Shown here piece by piece: positions 1 through 7,874 of a DNA stretch of 38,917 bases (position 1 is its first letter; every line of letters begins with the position of its first letter). The position numbers and the translations under genes were made by a program. Below the pieces are notes generated by a model that did no database searches, was not told where the DNA came from, and saw only the letters and a program-made list of their open reading frames with translations. Source of the stretch: Pelagibacterales bacterium SAG-MED32 (lineage in GTDB: Bacteria; Pseudomonadota; Alphaproteobacteria; Pelagibacterales; AG-422-B15); the NCBI GenBank assembly GCA_014653725.1, contig JACWEC010000007.1:1-38917 (forward strand), given 5' to 3'.

Positions 1-79
1 ACGCCCATACCGTTATCCATTGAATCACTATAAGAAACGTAGATTGAGTTAGAAGAAAAGCCAGAAGCCATTCCACCAC
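1..79 (-). repeat. 79-bp inverted copy of porin coding sequence (probable chimera)
   Basis: The first 79 bases are, read on the minus strand, identical to porin positions 727-805 on the plus strand, with no mismatch (base k pairs with base 806-k). Identity stops abruptly at base 80. On the other side of the junction is an unrelated lipoprotein gene in the same orientation. The two parents share only a few bases (GTGGT-like) at the joint. A short-homology inverted junction at the very edge of a sequence is typical of multiple-displacement-amplification or assembly chimeras. A real inverted duplication or invertible porin cassette is less likely. Confidence 0.9.
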
Positions 80-385
80 ACCTGCGTTGGCATCAACAGA
101 TAACAAAGGCATAAAACTTAATTGATCCAAGGAAACATTAAACATTAAACCATTCGCACTAAAGCCTACAGAATCAGATCCTGATCCAGTAATACCACTT
201 AGTAATTTTTCTAACGTAAAACCTCCATCCTCATCAAGTATTGTGCTTCCTGAGGGTAAATTTATATCTCTATTCTCAACCTTTTCAGTCATTACATCTT
301 GTCTGCTTTTATTAAGTTCACCTCCGTCTAACTGGGCACAAGAGATTAGAAATATCAAAAAAAATAAAATATAAGAGTTTTTCAT
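80..385 (-). CDS. DUF3576-family lipoprotein, N-terminal part only
   Basis: Partial gene read from ATG at 385 towards the left edge. The first ~102 residues look genuine: a basic start, a hydrophobic segment and a lipobox (LISC) with the lipid-acceptor Cys near residue 16, so it is predicted to be an outer-membrane or periplasmic lipoprotein. The later stretch containing SLDQLSFMPL resembles the core of the alphaproteobacterial DUF3576 family, which normally continues into a Gly-Val-x-x-Thr-Asp-Trp segment. Here the sequence changes after AGV, where the inverted porin copy begins; the frame stays open to base 1 but encodes out-of-frame porin sequence. The function of DUF3576 is unknown. It is divergent from the porin gene, with about 220 bp between the starts. 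Family assignment rests on recalled motif similarity. Confidence 0.7.
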
Positions 386-548
386 TAGGATTTGAGGAAA
401 ATATTAAATTTATGATAAATAAACACAACTTCTCAATTAATGCATTTTTCTCTATTTTTCAACATTTTTTAAAGATGTGATATATTAGCAACATTATCCC
501 AACAAAATGTAACATTTCTGCATTTTATATTAATTTAGTAAGTAAATT

Positions 549-578
549 TTGTTAAAAGATAAGGGTTAAATTTAACAA
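549..578 (+). promoter_or_regulatory. Inverted repeat in the porin leader/promoter region
   Basis: Arms TTGTTAAA (549-556) and TTTAACAA (571-578) are perfect inverted repeats separated by 14 bases. The right arm also lies in a 12-bp palindrome, GTTAAATTTAAC (565-576). The site is about 30 bp upstream of the porin ATG and just before its ribosome binding site (GAAAGGAAA, 594-602). It could be an operator or an mRNA leader hairpin. The surrounding 386-608 is very AT-rich and must hold divergent promoters for the lipoprotein and the porin; I cannot pick -35/-10 boxes with confidence. Confidence 0.35.
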
Positions 579-608
579 CGATCAATTATCATATGAAAGG
601 AAATTATT

Positions 609-1607
609 ATGAATAGATCAAAACTAATGGCAACAACTGCGTTGGCATCAGTTATGGCTGCAAGTGCAGCTAATGCTGAAATGTCAATCAGCGGTTTGTA
701 TGCTGGTACAATCACTGACGCAGGTGGTGGTGGAATGGCTTCTGGCTTTTCTTCTAACTCAATCTACGTTTCTTATAGTGATTCAATGGATAACGGTATG
801 GGCGTATCTGTAGCAATGTCTTTAACTGCTGCTGGTTTGCTAACTGACGTTAACTTCGACACAGGCATGGGTGTAATTGGACTAGGTAATGGTCAGGATT
901 CATCTGCTGACAAACTTGATGGTTCTCCAGCTTGTTTCTCACTAAACGTTTGTGGCGCTGCTGAAGTAGCTGGTGGTTACAATGATGGTGATTCACTATC
1001 AGGTGACTCAATGATGTATACTAACTCAATCGCTGGATGGACTGTAAAAGTATCTAGAGGTGAAGGTGTTAAATCAGCTGCTGCAACTGCAGGTGTAATG
1101 ATTGACAACGACGATGCTTCTGCTGGTTTGATTGCAATACCTGCAAGTTATGACGCTCCAACTGGATTTACAAGATTGTCTGGTACAGCTTCATCTGAAG
1201 GTCATGATCCAGTAATGTCTTACGCAGTAAAAGGATCAATGATGGGTGCAACAATTGCAGCCGGATTGTCTACAATTGATTACAAAGGAACAACTGCAGA
1301 TAAAGATCCAAGCTTTGTAACAGTTGGATATTCATTAGCTGGAATGAGCCTAGGTTATGCTATGTATGACGGTGACAACGGTGTTGAGGAGACTCAATAC
1401 GGTGTTGGTACGTCAATGGCAGGCATGGACGTAGGTGTTCAATTTGTAAGTCAAGACAATACTTCTGACACAGACATGACTAGAGTTTCTGTATCAAAAG
1501 GTATGGGCGCGGCTTCTTTTGGACTAGACTACACTGAAACTGACCTAGCTGGTGGTGACACTGGTGACTCAACGGCATGGAACTTCATGTACGTAGTTGG
1601 TTTCTAA
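609..1607 (+). CDS. Outer-membrane porin (alphaproteobacterial type)
   Basis: A 332-residue protein with a signal peptide (cleavage likely after SAANA, about residue 23) and a mature part rich in Gly, Asp, Ser and alternating hydrophobic residues. It ends in VVGF, the aromatic C-terminus expected for insertion by the Bam machinery. Length and composition fit the general trimeric diffusion porins of alphaproteobacteria. Two Cys (near residues 109 and 115, in SPACFSLNVCG) could form a loop disulfide. The start is supported by the GAAAGGAAA ribosome site and the signal peptide. It stands alone between its own promoter region and a strong terminator, as expected for an abundant envelope protein. 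Its internal bases 727-805 recur inverted at the left edge of the window. Substrate specificity cannot be read from sequence. Confidence 0.88.
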   Translation: MNRSKLMATTALASVMAASAANAEMSISGLYAGTITDAGGGGMASGFSSNSIYVSYSDSMDNGMGVSVAMSLTAAGLLTDVNFDTGMGVIGLGNGQDSSADKLDGSPACFSLNVCGAAEVAGGYNDGDSLSGDSMMYTNSIAGWTVKVSRGEGVKSAAATAGVMIDNDDASAGLIAIPASYDAPTGFTRLSGTASSEGHDPVMSYAVKGSMMGATIAAGLSTIDYKGTTADKDPSFVTVGYSLAGMSLGYAMYDGDNGVEETQYGVGTSMAGMDVGVQFVSQDNTSDTDMTRVSVSKGMGAASFGLDYTETDLAGGDTGDSTAWNFMYVVGF

Positions 1608-1631
1608 TCCACTGAAGTTTTTTACTTCTAA

Positions 1632-1668
1632 AAAAAGCACCTTGCATTAATTTGTAAGGTGCTTTTTT
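1632..1668 (+). terminator. Rho-independent terminator of the porin gene
   Basis: An 8-bp stem AGCACCTT (1636-1643) / AAGGTGCT (1656-1663), loop of 12 bases, preceded by an A tract that can extend the stem and followed by TTTTTT. It lies 28 bp after the porin stop, and its T run ends only 10 bases before the yggS start codon. Confidence 0.9.
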
Positions 1669-1678
1669 ATTACCAAAA

Positions 1679-2332
1679 ATGATTTCTTATTTAGAATTTA
1701 TATCTAATTTTAAAAAAGCTACTGAAGATGCGGAAAGAGATCTTTCAGAAATCACTCTTATTGCAGTAAGTAAGAAAAAGCCTCCTGAGGCAATCAAGCA
1801 AGTCATCGAATTAAAACACAAATCTTTTGGTGAGAATCAAATTCAGGAAGTCGAAAAAAAATGGACCGATATAAGAAATAATTACAAAAATTTAAAACTC
1901 CATTTCATTGGAAGTATTCAAAGCAGAAAAGTTAAATCTATATATGATAATTGTGATACTATTCATTCATTAGACAGAATGAAGATTGTTACTCTATTTA
2001 ATAAAATTGAGTCAGAAAAAAAAATCTTTAAAGAATATTTTATACAGATTAATACCGGTAACGAGCCTCAAAAGTCGGGGGTCAAATATACTGAAGCAGA
2101 AACTTTTATTTCCGAATGTCTCTACAACAACGACTTGAATATAAAAGGACTGATGTGTTTACCGCCTGTCGACGAGCCACCACATGAGCATTTTTTAAGA
2201 CTAAGGGACCTTGGTAAAAAATTTAATCTACCATATTTGAGCATGGGAATGTCCGCGGATTATGCCATCGCTCTTAAATGTGGTGCAACGCATATTCGTA
2301 TTGGAACTCAAATATTTGGAGAAAGAACTTAA
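1679..2332 (+). CDS. yggS: YggS/PLPBP family pyridoxal-phosphate homeostasis protein
   Basis: A 217-residue TIM-barrel PLP-binding protein of the YggS/PROSC family, a cytoplasmic carrier that keeps free pyridoxal phosphate in balance and has no known enzymatic activity. The PLP lysine is K32 in the AVSKKK strand. Further family blocks are FGENQIQE, LHFIGSIQSRK, QINTG-x-x-x-QKSGV, LMCLPP, LSMGMSADY and the C-terminal phosphate site THIRIGTQIFGER. Length is slightly below the usual ~230. The ATG follows the porin terminator by 10 bases with no clear Shine-Dalgarno, so translation may be leaderless or depend on read-through. The stop interlocks with that of the convergent L,D-transpeptidase gene (4-bp overlap). 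Confidence 0.92.
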   Translation: MISYLEFISNFKKATEDAERDLSEITLIAVSKKKPPEAIKQVIELKHKSFGENQIQEVEKKWTDIRNNYKNLKLHFIGSIQSRKVKSIYDNCDTIHSLDRMKIVTLFNKIESEKKIFKEYFIQINTGNEPQKSGVKYTEAETFISECLYNNDLNIKGLMCLPPVDEPPHEHFLRLRDLGKKFNLPYLSMGMSADYAIALKCGATHIRIGTQIFGERT

Positions 2333-2829
2333 ATTTCAATCGAAATTATTGACTGATCAGAAATATTTTCAGAAACTTTCATAAGTAATTTTCGATCAAT
2401 CGCAATACACCCTTCAGTGCCCTCGAAGTTACGTTTTGCAGAATGAAGAAATATGGCACTTCCTTTCCCTTTGATAATCGGAGATGTATTATAATTAAGA
2501 ACACAAATAATATCATATAGGTTATCATCCCTATACAAAGCCTCAGCTTTGTCTTTAAATGGGAATTTTATATGTTGATTGTAGTATTTACTTTTAGGAT
2601 CATCACACCATCCGTCCTCAGGAAAAATTTCACTTGAGCTTAATAAAAAACTTAATCTCTTAATACGATCAGACCTGTAGTAAATATGATTGAACCTATA
2701 TTCACCAACTGGAGTGCTCATATCGCCCTCACTTTTTTTATTAGTGATTCCATTTTTACCAACAGCACAATCATATTTAGTTCCATTTATGTAGATATGA
2801 TTATCTTTTACTAACAAATTCATTTTCAT
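2329..2829 (-). CDS. L,D-transpeptidase-like (YkuD) protein
   Basis: A 166-residue protein whose C-terminal half carries the YkuD catalytic signature: a histidine (H129 in IFLHSA) followed after eleven residues by GTEGCI with the nucleophile Cys141. YkuD enzymes make 3-3 peptidoglycan cross-links or attach proteins to peptidoglycan. This short branch, with GC-I/A in place of HGC, is common next to regulator genes in alphaproteobacteria. There is no signal peptide or membrane segment visible, which is odd for a periplasmic enzyme; it may act in the cytoplasm or be exported in another way. It is divergent from the regulator (21 bp between start codons), so the two may share a control region. 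Catalysis on peptidoglycan is inferred, not shown. Confidence 0.75.
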   Translation of the reverse strand: MKMNLLVKDNHIYINGTKYDCAVGKNGITNKKSEGDMSTPVGEYRFNHIYYRSDRIKRLSFLLSSSEIFPEDGWCDDPKSKYYNQHIKFPFKDKAEALYRDDNLYDIICVLNYNTSPIIKGKGSAIFLHSAKRNFEGTEGCIAIDRKLLMKVSENISDQSIISIEI

Positions 2830-2850
2830 GTATTATAGTTGTAAGTTATT

Positions 2851-3507
2851 ATGGTTAAAAGAAATATTCCAGTCTTTGTAAAAGACGAGTTGCTTAGATC
2901 CTTTTTTGACGAAATAATTGACTTTAATCTTTCTAAATTGTTTAAACTTACTTTAGTTGATGAAGAAATAGTAAAATCCAAAGAACATAAAATAATTATT
3001 ATAGATCAAGACTCTGTCGATATTATTAAATTTCAAAAAAAGAAATATGATTTAATTGTATTGATTAGTTCCCAAAATTCATCAAATCTAAATGTAGATG
3101 AATGTATTGATGTTATAAATATTCCTGCACCATTTAAAGTTTATGAAATTTTAAATAGAATTGAAAATTATTTTCATCAGATTAATACTCATTCAAAACA
3201 ATTAATGTCTTTTAAGTTTTTTACTTTTGATCCTTCATCAAGAATATTATCAAACAAGAAAGATAGCTTGAGATTCACAGAAAAGGAAAGTCAAATTTTT
3301 ATGTGTCTCTTAGAGCATAGTGAAACAAACATTCAAAAAAAAGATTTACTAAATAAAGTATGGAAATACAATAATGAAATAGATACCCATACATTAGAAA
3401 CCCACATCTATTCATTGAGAAAAAAAATTGACAAAAAACTAAGGTTAAAAAACTTAATCTGCTTTGAGGAAAAAAAGGGTTATAGGCTTAATAAATTACT
3501 TTTGTAA
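2851..3507 (+). CDS. Orphan OmpR/PhoB-type response regulator with altered receiver
   Basis: A 218-residue protein. Residues ~1-110 have the alternating pattern of a receiver domain: a possible acidic pair D12/E13 and a candidate phospho-acceptor D52 in IIIID. The invariant Lys that normally precedes Pro-Phe is replaced by Ala (PAPF, about residues 92-95). Residues ~120-215 form a winged helix of the OmpR class (FTEKE, KKDLLNKVW, THTLETHIYSLRKKI, GYRL). No histidine kinase gene is near. The lost Lys suggests phosphorylation-independent or unusual signalling (inference). The divergent L,D-transpeptidase start is only 21 bp away, so a cell-envelope role is plausible. Its stop lies 2 bp from that of the convergent ligase gene. 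Confidence 0.75.
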   Translation: MVKRNIPVFVKDELLRSFFDEIIDFNLSKLFKLTLVDEEIVKSKEHKIIIIDQDSVDIIKFQKKKYDLIVLISSQNSSNLNVDECIDVINIPAPFKVYEILNRIENYFHQINTHSKQLMSFKFFTFDPSSRILSNKKDSLRFTEKESQIFMCLLEHSETNIQKKDLLNKVWKYNNEIDTHTLETHIYSLRKKIDKKLRLKNLICFEEKKGYRLNKLLL

Positions 3508-3509
3508 AA

Positions 3510-4868
3510 TTACACATTTAATAAAAGGTGTTCTCTCTCCCAAGCGCTTATAACATTTTGGTATGCATCATGTTCTGTTTGTTTAATTTCTGTATATAAA
3601 GTAACAAACTCCTTACCTAAGCTATCAGATAATTCATTGCTCACCTTTAGTCTTTTAAGCGCATCGGGGAGATATTTTGGAATATTATGTCTTCGTTCAA
3701 AAGCGTCGCCGGCAATAGGCTTTTCAGGTTCTATCTTCTCTTGTAAACCAAGTAAGCCACATGCTAATGATGCTGCAATAGCAAGGTAAGGGTTTGTATC
3801 AGAACCTGGTATTCTATTTTCTACGCGACGCGATATATTTTGGGAAGTGGGAACCCTAAAGGCCACAGTTCTATTTTCGATTCCCCAGTGGGTATTGATT
3901 GGAGCTGAAGCATCAATTACAAATCGTCTATATGAGTTAACGTAAGGTGCAAACAATAGCATGGCATCCGGTAAGTATGTTTGTAAACCGCCAATAAAAT
4001 GAAAAAACTCTTTTGAATTATTTCCTTCTTCATCAGAAAATAAATTTTTTCCTGTCTTTGCTGAAACCAGGTTTTGATGAATATGCATTGAACTGCCAGG
4101 TTGACCTTGATACGGTTTAGCCATAAAAGTTGCATGAATGTTGTGTTTTAAAGCAACTTGTCTAACAGCTCTTTTAAACATAAAGGCCTGATCAGCCAAA
4201 GCTAGAGGATCGCCATGGTTCAAATTTATTTCTATTTGTGAAGGTCCTGACTCATGAACTAGTGTATCAACCCCGATATTCATTAATTCGCAATAATCGT
4301 AAATATCGTCTGTCAATTTATCAAATTCATTAACAGCATCAATACCAAAAACTCTACTACCAGTTTCTCTTCTTCCAGATTTTCCAATGGGGGTTTTTAA
4401 TGGTAAATCAGGATCTAAATTTTGCTCACAAAGATAGAACTCTAATTCTGGCGCAATTACTGCTTGAAGTTCTTCATCACTTAATTTCTTAATAATATTT
4501 TTTAAAACTTGTCGAGGTGCTAACTTTGATGGTTCACCCGAAGGATAGTTGAGATCACATATTATTTGCGCTGTGGGCTCTTTATTCCATGGAATTTTTC
4601 TAATGGTTGAAAGATCCGGCGCCATGAAGAGATCTTCCTCAACGTAATCAATTACTTCACTTTGATAAACCCACTTGCCAGATACTGTTTGCCCAAAAAC
4701 AGAATCGGCCAGCCTTAAACTTTGCTCCTCAAATGATTTGACAAATCTCTCCACAGGTAAGATTTTGCCCTTTGACGAACCTGCCATATCTGGGAAAATA
4801 CACTCTACTTCTGATATTTTATTTGACCCAAGCCATTGCTTAAGCTCACTAAGGGAACTAACCGTCAT
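3510..4868 (-). CDS. Glutamine synthetase family ligase, PuuA-like
   Basis: A 452-residue cytoplasmic ligase with the glutamine synthetase fold. Visible blocks: beta-grasp N-terminus ending in GKILP, metal-binding APELEFYL, HESGPSQIEINL, FMAKPYQGQPGSSMHIHQ, the ATP/glutamate region NSYRRFVI ... WGIENRTVAFRVP, and VENRIPGSDTNPYLA. The FMAKPY...GSxMHIH block and the length match gamma-glutamylputrescine synthetase (PuuA) and related gamma-glutamyl-amine ligases better than classical GlnA, and there is no Tyr-adenylylation region. The likely role is ATP-dependent gamma-glutamylation of a polyamine or amine for use as a nitrogen source; the substrate is inferred. No other polyamine genes are adjacent. 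The ATG lies 41 bp from the lolA stop, so co-transcription with ftsK-lolA is possible. Confidence 0.85.
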   Translation of the reverse strand: MTVSSLSELKQWLGSNKISEVECIFPDMAGSSKGKILPVERFVKSFEEQSLRLADSVFGQTVSGKWVYQSEVIDYVEEDLFMAPDLSTIRKIPWNKEPTAQIICDLNYPSGEPSKLAPRQVLKNIIKKLSDEELQAVIAPELEFYLCEQNLDPDLPLKTPIGKSGRRETGSRVFGIDAVNEFDKLTDDIYDYCELMNIGVDTLVHESGPSQIEINLNHGDPLALADQAFMFKRAVRQVALKHNIHATFMAKPYQGQPGSSMHIHQNLVSAKTGKNLFSDEEGNNSKEFFHFIGGLQTYLPDAMLLFAPYVNSYRRFVIDASAPINTHWGIENRTVAFRVPTSQNISRRVENRIPGSDTNPYLAIAASLACGLLGLQEKIEPEKPIAGDAFERRHNIPKYLPDALKRLKVSNELSDSLGKEFVTLYTEIKQTEHDAYQNVISAWEREHLLLNV

Positions 4869-4909
4869 AAATTAAATAATGAAAACTTTTATTTTCAACC
4901 TGCCTGTAA

Positions 4910-5491
4910 TTAGTTATTTGTATATCTAACTACGAATAAATTTTGGCTTATAAATATATTCTTTTTTATCTTTGTAAACTCTAAAACAGTTTTATTATCT
5001 AATTCATCAAAAATCTCCCACTTTTCAAGCTCTATAGTATCTTTATTGAAAGTGAGAATAACCCTGCTTGAAGTGCTAGCATTTTTAATACCTGCCTGAA
5101 TTTCATAGTTGAATTCATTTTCAATTGCATAATCAATTGTAAACTCCTGTTTAATATCTAGTTTCTTGGAAAGAAGCTTTTTAAGAGCGTTATCCCCTAT
5201 TGCATAGCTGTCAATTTGAAAACCTTTTTTATCAACTATACGTAATAAGGCTTCATTAGTGACAATATCTTCACCTTTATTTGTATAAACAAACTTAGAC
5301 TGATATGGCTTTAAAAAATAAAATTTTCCAGTTTCTAAGTTTCCATCAGAGTCTATTTGTGAGAATTCACCTGACATTGTTTGGATATCATTCCACCCAT
5401 TTTGAATTTTAGAAATAATTGAGTCAGTTTCAGCAATAGAAATATGCCACGGAAATAAGATAAATATTAATGCAATCGAAAAACGGAACAT
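4910..5491 (-). CDS. lolA: Outer-membrane lipoprotein carrier protein LolA
   Basis: A 193-residue periplasmic protein with an N-terminal signal peptide (cleavage about residue 20, after SIA). The mature part has the LolA pattern: an early MSGEFSQ strand, then GKFYFLKPYQSKFVY and a half-barrel of alternating strands. LolA carries outer-membrane lipoproteins from the LolCDE transporter to the outer membrane. I chose the ATG at 5491; a TTG one codon upstream would add a single residue. The ftsK stop and this ATG share one base (TGATG), so translation is probably coupled. The ftsK-lolA order is common in alphaproteobacteria. Divergence from E. coli LolA is high, as usual in this class. Confidence 0.85.
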   Translation of the reverse strand: MFRFSIALIFILFPWHISIAETDSIISKIQNGWNDIQTMSGEFSQIDSDGNLETGKFYFLKPYQSKFVYTNKGEDIVTNEALLRIVDKKGFQIDSYAIGDNALKKLLSKKLDIKQEFTIDYAIENEFNYEIQAGIKNASTSSRVILTFNKDTIELEKWEIFDELDNKTVLEFTKIKKNIFISQNLFVVRYTNN

Positions 5492-7770
5492 CAAGTTGTA
5501 AATTTATCATAATTGATTTCTCTTTTGCCTACGTGATTAGCTGAACTGATGTATCCTTGTTCTTCTAATTGATCCATTATTCTTGCAGCACGGTTATAGC
5601 CAATTTGAAGTTTACGTTGGAGCAAGCTTGTAGAGGCTTTACCCTCTCTTGAAATGATATCTATTGATTCACTAAACAACGCATCCTTATCACTGTCTGA
5701 TAAAGTATTATCAGCATCATTATTTTCTTCCTCTTCCTTTGTAATTTCGTCATCATATTCAGGTTGACCTTGTTTCTGTAGCGATTTGACAATATTTTCA
5801 ATTTCATTGTCGGATATAAAAGGTCCATGAATTCTTGTTGTTTGTCCCCCCGCAGTCATCATTAACATGTCGCCTTTTCCAAGTAACCTTTCGGCACCCT
5901 CTTCTCCAAGAATGGTTCGGCTATCAAATTTGGAACTCACTTGAAAACTTATTCTGCTTGGAAAATTTGCTTTGATCGTTCCAGTGATTACATCGACGCT
6001 CGGTCGCTGGGTGGCCATAATTAAATGTATCCCTGCTGCTCGTGCCATCTGAGACAATCGTTGAATTGTATGTTCAATTTCTTTTCCAGCAACCATCATC
6101 AAATCTGCCATTTCATCAACAACAACAACAATGAATGGCATTTTTTTATTTTCGATTTCAATCTTTCTTGTTTCCGGCTGACCTGTTTCTGGATTAATCC
6201 CTGATTGAATAGATCTGATGATTTTTTCAGATTTACTAATAGCATCAGTAATTCGGATGTTATAATTTTCGATATTTCTTACACCTAGAAGAGACATTTT
6301 TTTGTATCTTGATTCCATTTCCCTAACAACCCATTTGAGAGCAGTTATTGCTTTTTTGGGATCTGTTACAACTGGAGTAATTAAATGAGGCACACCCTCG
6401 TATACTGAAAGTTCAAGCATTTTTGGATCTATTAATATAAATTTACAATCATCAGGTGAGTGCTTGTATAAAATTGAGGTAATCATAACATTTATACCAA
6501 CAGACTTTCCTGAACCTGTTGTTCCCGCGATCAGTAAGTGAGGCATATTTTCTAGATTTGCAAATACAGCATGTCCACTAATATCTTTTCCTAAAGCTAA
6601 AATTAAATTTTTTTCATTTGAAACGAATTTTTCATTTTTAAATAACTCACTTAAATAAACAGGGTTTTTATCTGAGTTTGGTATCTCTATACCAATAACA
6701 TTCTTCCCTGGAATAATTGCGACCCTGGCTGACATCGCACTCATATTTCTTGCAATGTCATCAGATAAAGAAATAATTTTAGAGGCTTTAATTCCTGGTG
6801 CAGGTTGCAGTTCATACATAGTCACGATTGGACCAGGCGACACTTTAATGATCTCTCCCTCAATTTTAAAATCAATCAAAACATTTTTCAGTTTTTCTGC
6901 GTTAATTTTAAGTTCTTCCTGGTTAGCCGATGTTTCTGCTTTAGTATCAGGTCGAGTAAGAATATCAACTCCAGGAGCTTGGTAATTTAAGTCATCAATA
7001 AATATTTCATTTTGTTCCTCTACTAGCGCTTCTTTCTCCTTTTCATTTATAAAATCACTGACAGGCTTATTTCGCATTTCATCAAAATTAATTTTTGGCT
7101 CAAGTTTTTGATTGTCAATTATTTGATCACTTAACCTTCTTCTCAATAAAAAACTAAAATTGAAATATTTCTTTAAAAATTCAAGCTTAGAAGCTGGTGT
7201 AGTAACAAAATTAAATATCGCTATTAAAAAAAGATAGATATTACCCCACTCGTTTGTATTCAAACCCATTGCACCATAGAAAAGAAGTAAAAAGACAGTA
7301 AATAATAATATTATGGCGATATAAAAAATATAGCTACTTTCTATCAGGCCAGAATTTATTAAAAGATCTATAAGTTGATCAGCTATTAATCCATTTTGGT
7401 TTGATAACTGAATTAACTCTGAAAAAGTTGATGCCACAATAATCATTAATGGTAACAAAAATAAATTAAGAGCAAACAGCCTCATTTTTTTTGTAAAGAA
7501 AACTTTATAAGACCAACTGATCAAGACAGGACAAATCAATAAACTAAAGTAGCCGAACAATTGAAGAAGAAGATCAGAAATATTCGCTCCTACATATCCA
7601 CCAAGATTTGTTACCTCAGAACTATTTAAGTTATTAATGCTTGGATCAAAAGGAGAGTGACTTATGACCGATATGAAAACAAAAATGCACAGAGAAGCAA
7701 TTAACAAACCCGATAACTCCAATACACGATTGATCACAAATATTCTTAATGAATCGGGCAAAAGTTTCAT
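5491..7770 (-). CDS. ftsK: DNA translocase FtsK
   Basis: A 759-residue membrane-anchored DNA pump that clears chromosome dimers and ends from the closing septum. About four hydrophobic segments lie in residues 15-185. A short acidic linker (~210-290) follows, then the alpha domain and the RecA-like motor: Walker A GTTGSGKS (416-423), Walker B VVVVDE (548-553), and the MATQRPSVDVITG region near 585-597. The C-terminal gamma winged helix (about 695-755) has the usual STSLLQR and GYNRAARIMDQLEEQGY blocks for reading KOPS-like polar sequences. The linker is much shorter than in E. coli, as in most non-enteric FtsK. It heads a minus-strand unit ftsK-lolA and diverges from the ubiH-like gene 104 bp away. 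Confidence 0.96.
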   Translation of the reverse strand: MKLLPDSLRIFVINRVLELSGLLIASLCIFVFISVISHSPFDPSINNLNSSEVTNLGGYVGANISDLLLQLFGYFSLLICPVLISWSYKVFFTKKMRLFALNLFLLPLMIIVASTFSELIQLSNQNGLIADQLIDLLINSGLIESSYIFYIAIILLFTVFLLLFYGAMGLNTNEWGNIYLFLIAIFNFVTTPASKLEFLKKYFNFSFLLRRRLSDQIIDNQKLEPKINFDEMRNKPVSDFINEKEKEALVEEQNEIFIDDLNYQAPGVDILTRPDTKAETSANQEELKINAEKLKNVLIDFKIEGEIIKVSPGPIVTMYELQPAPGIKASKIISLSDDIARNMSAMSARVAIIPGKNVIGIEIPNSDKNPVYLSELFKNEKFVSNEKNLILALGKDISGHAVFANLENMPHLLIAGTTGSGKSVGINVMITSILYKHSPDDCKFILIDPKMLELSVYEGVPHLITPVVTDPKKAITALKWVVREMESRYKKMSLLGVRNIENYNIRITDAISKSEKIIRSIQSGINPETGQPETRKIEIENKKMPFIVVVVDEMADLMMVAGKEIEHTIQRLSQMARAAGIHLIMATQRPSVDVITGTIKANFPSRISFQVSSKFDSRTILGEEGAERLLGKGDMLMMTAGGQTTRIHGPFISDNEIENIVKSLQKQGQPEYDDEITKEEEENNDADNTLSDSDKDALFSESIDIISREGKASTSLLQRKLQIGYNRAARIMDQLEEQGYISSANHVGKREINYDKFTT

Positions 7771-7874
7771 ATTTATACCTTTGATAAATATTTAATATAT
7801 TCTGTTGGCAATTGATTCACATGGCCATTATATAACTTCTTAAATAATATAAGGACAAAATATTTTTATATAAA

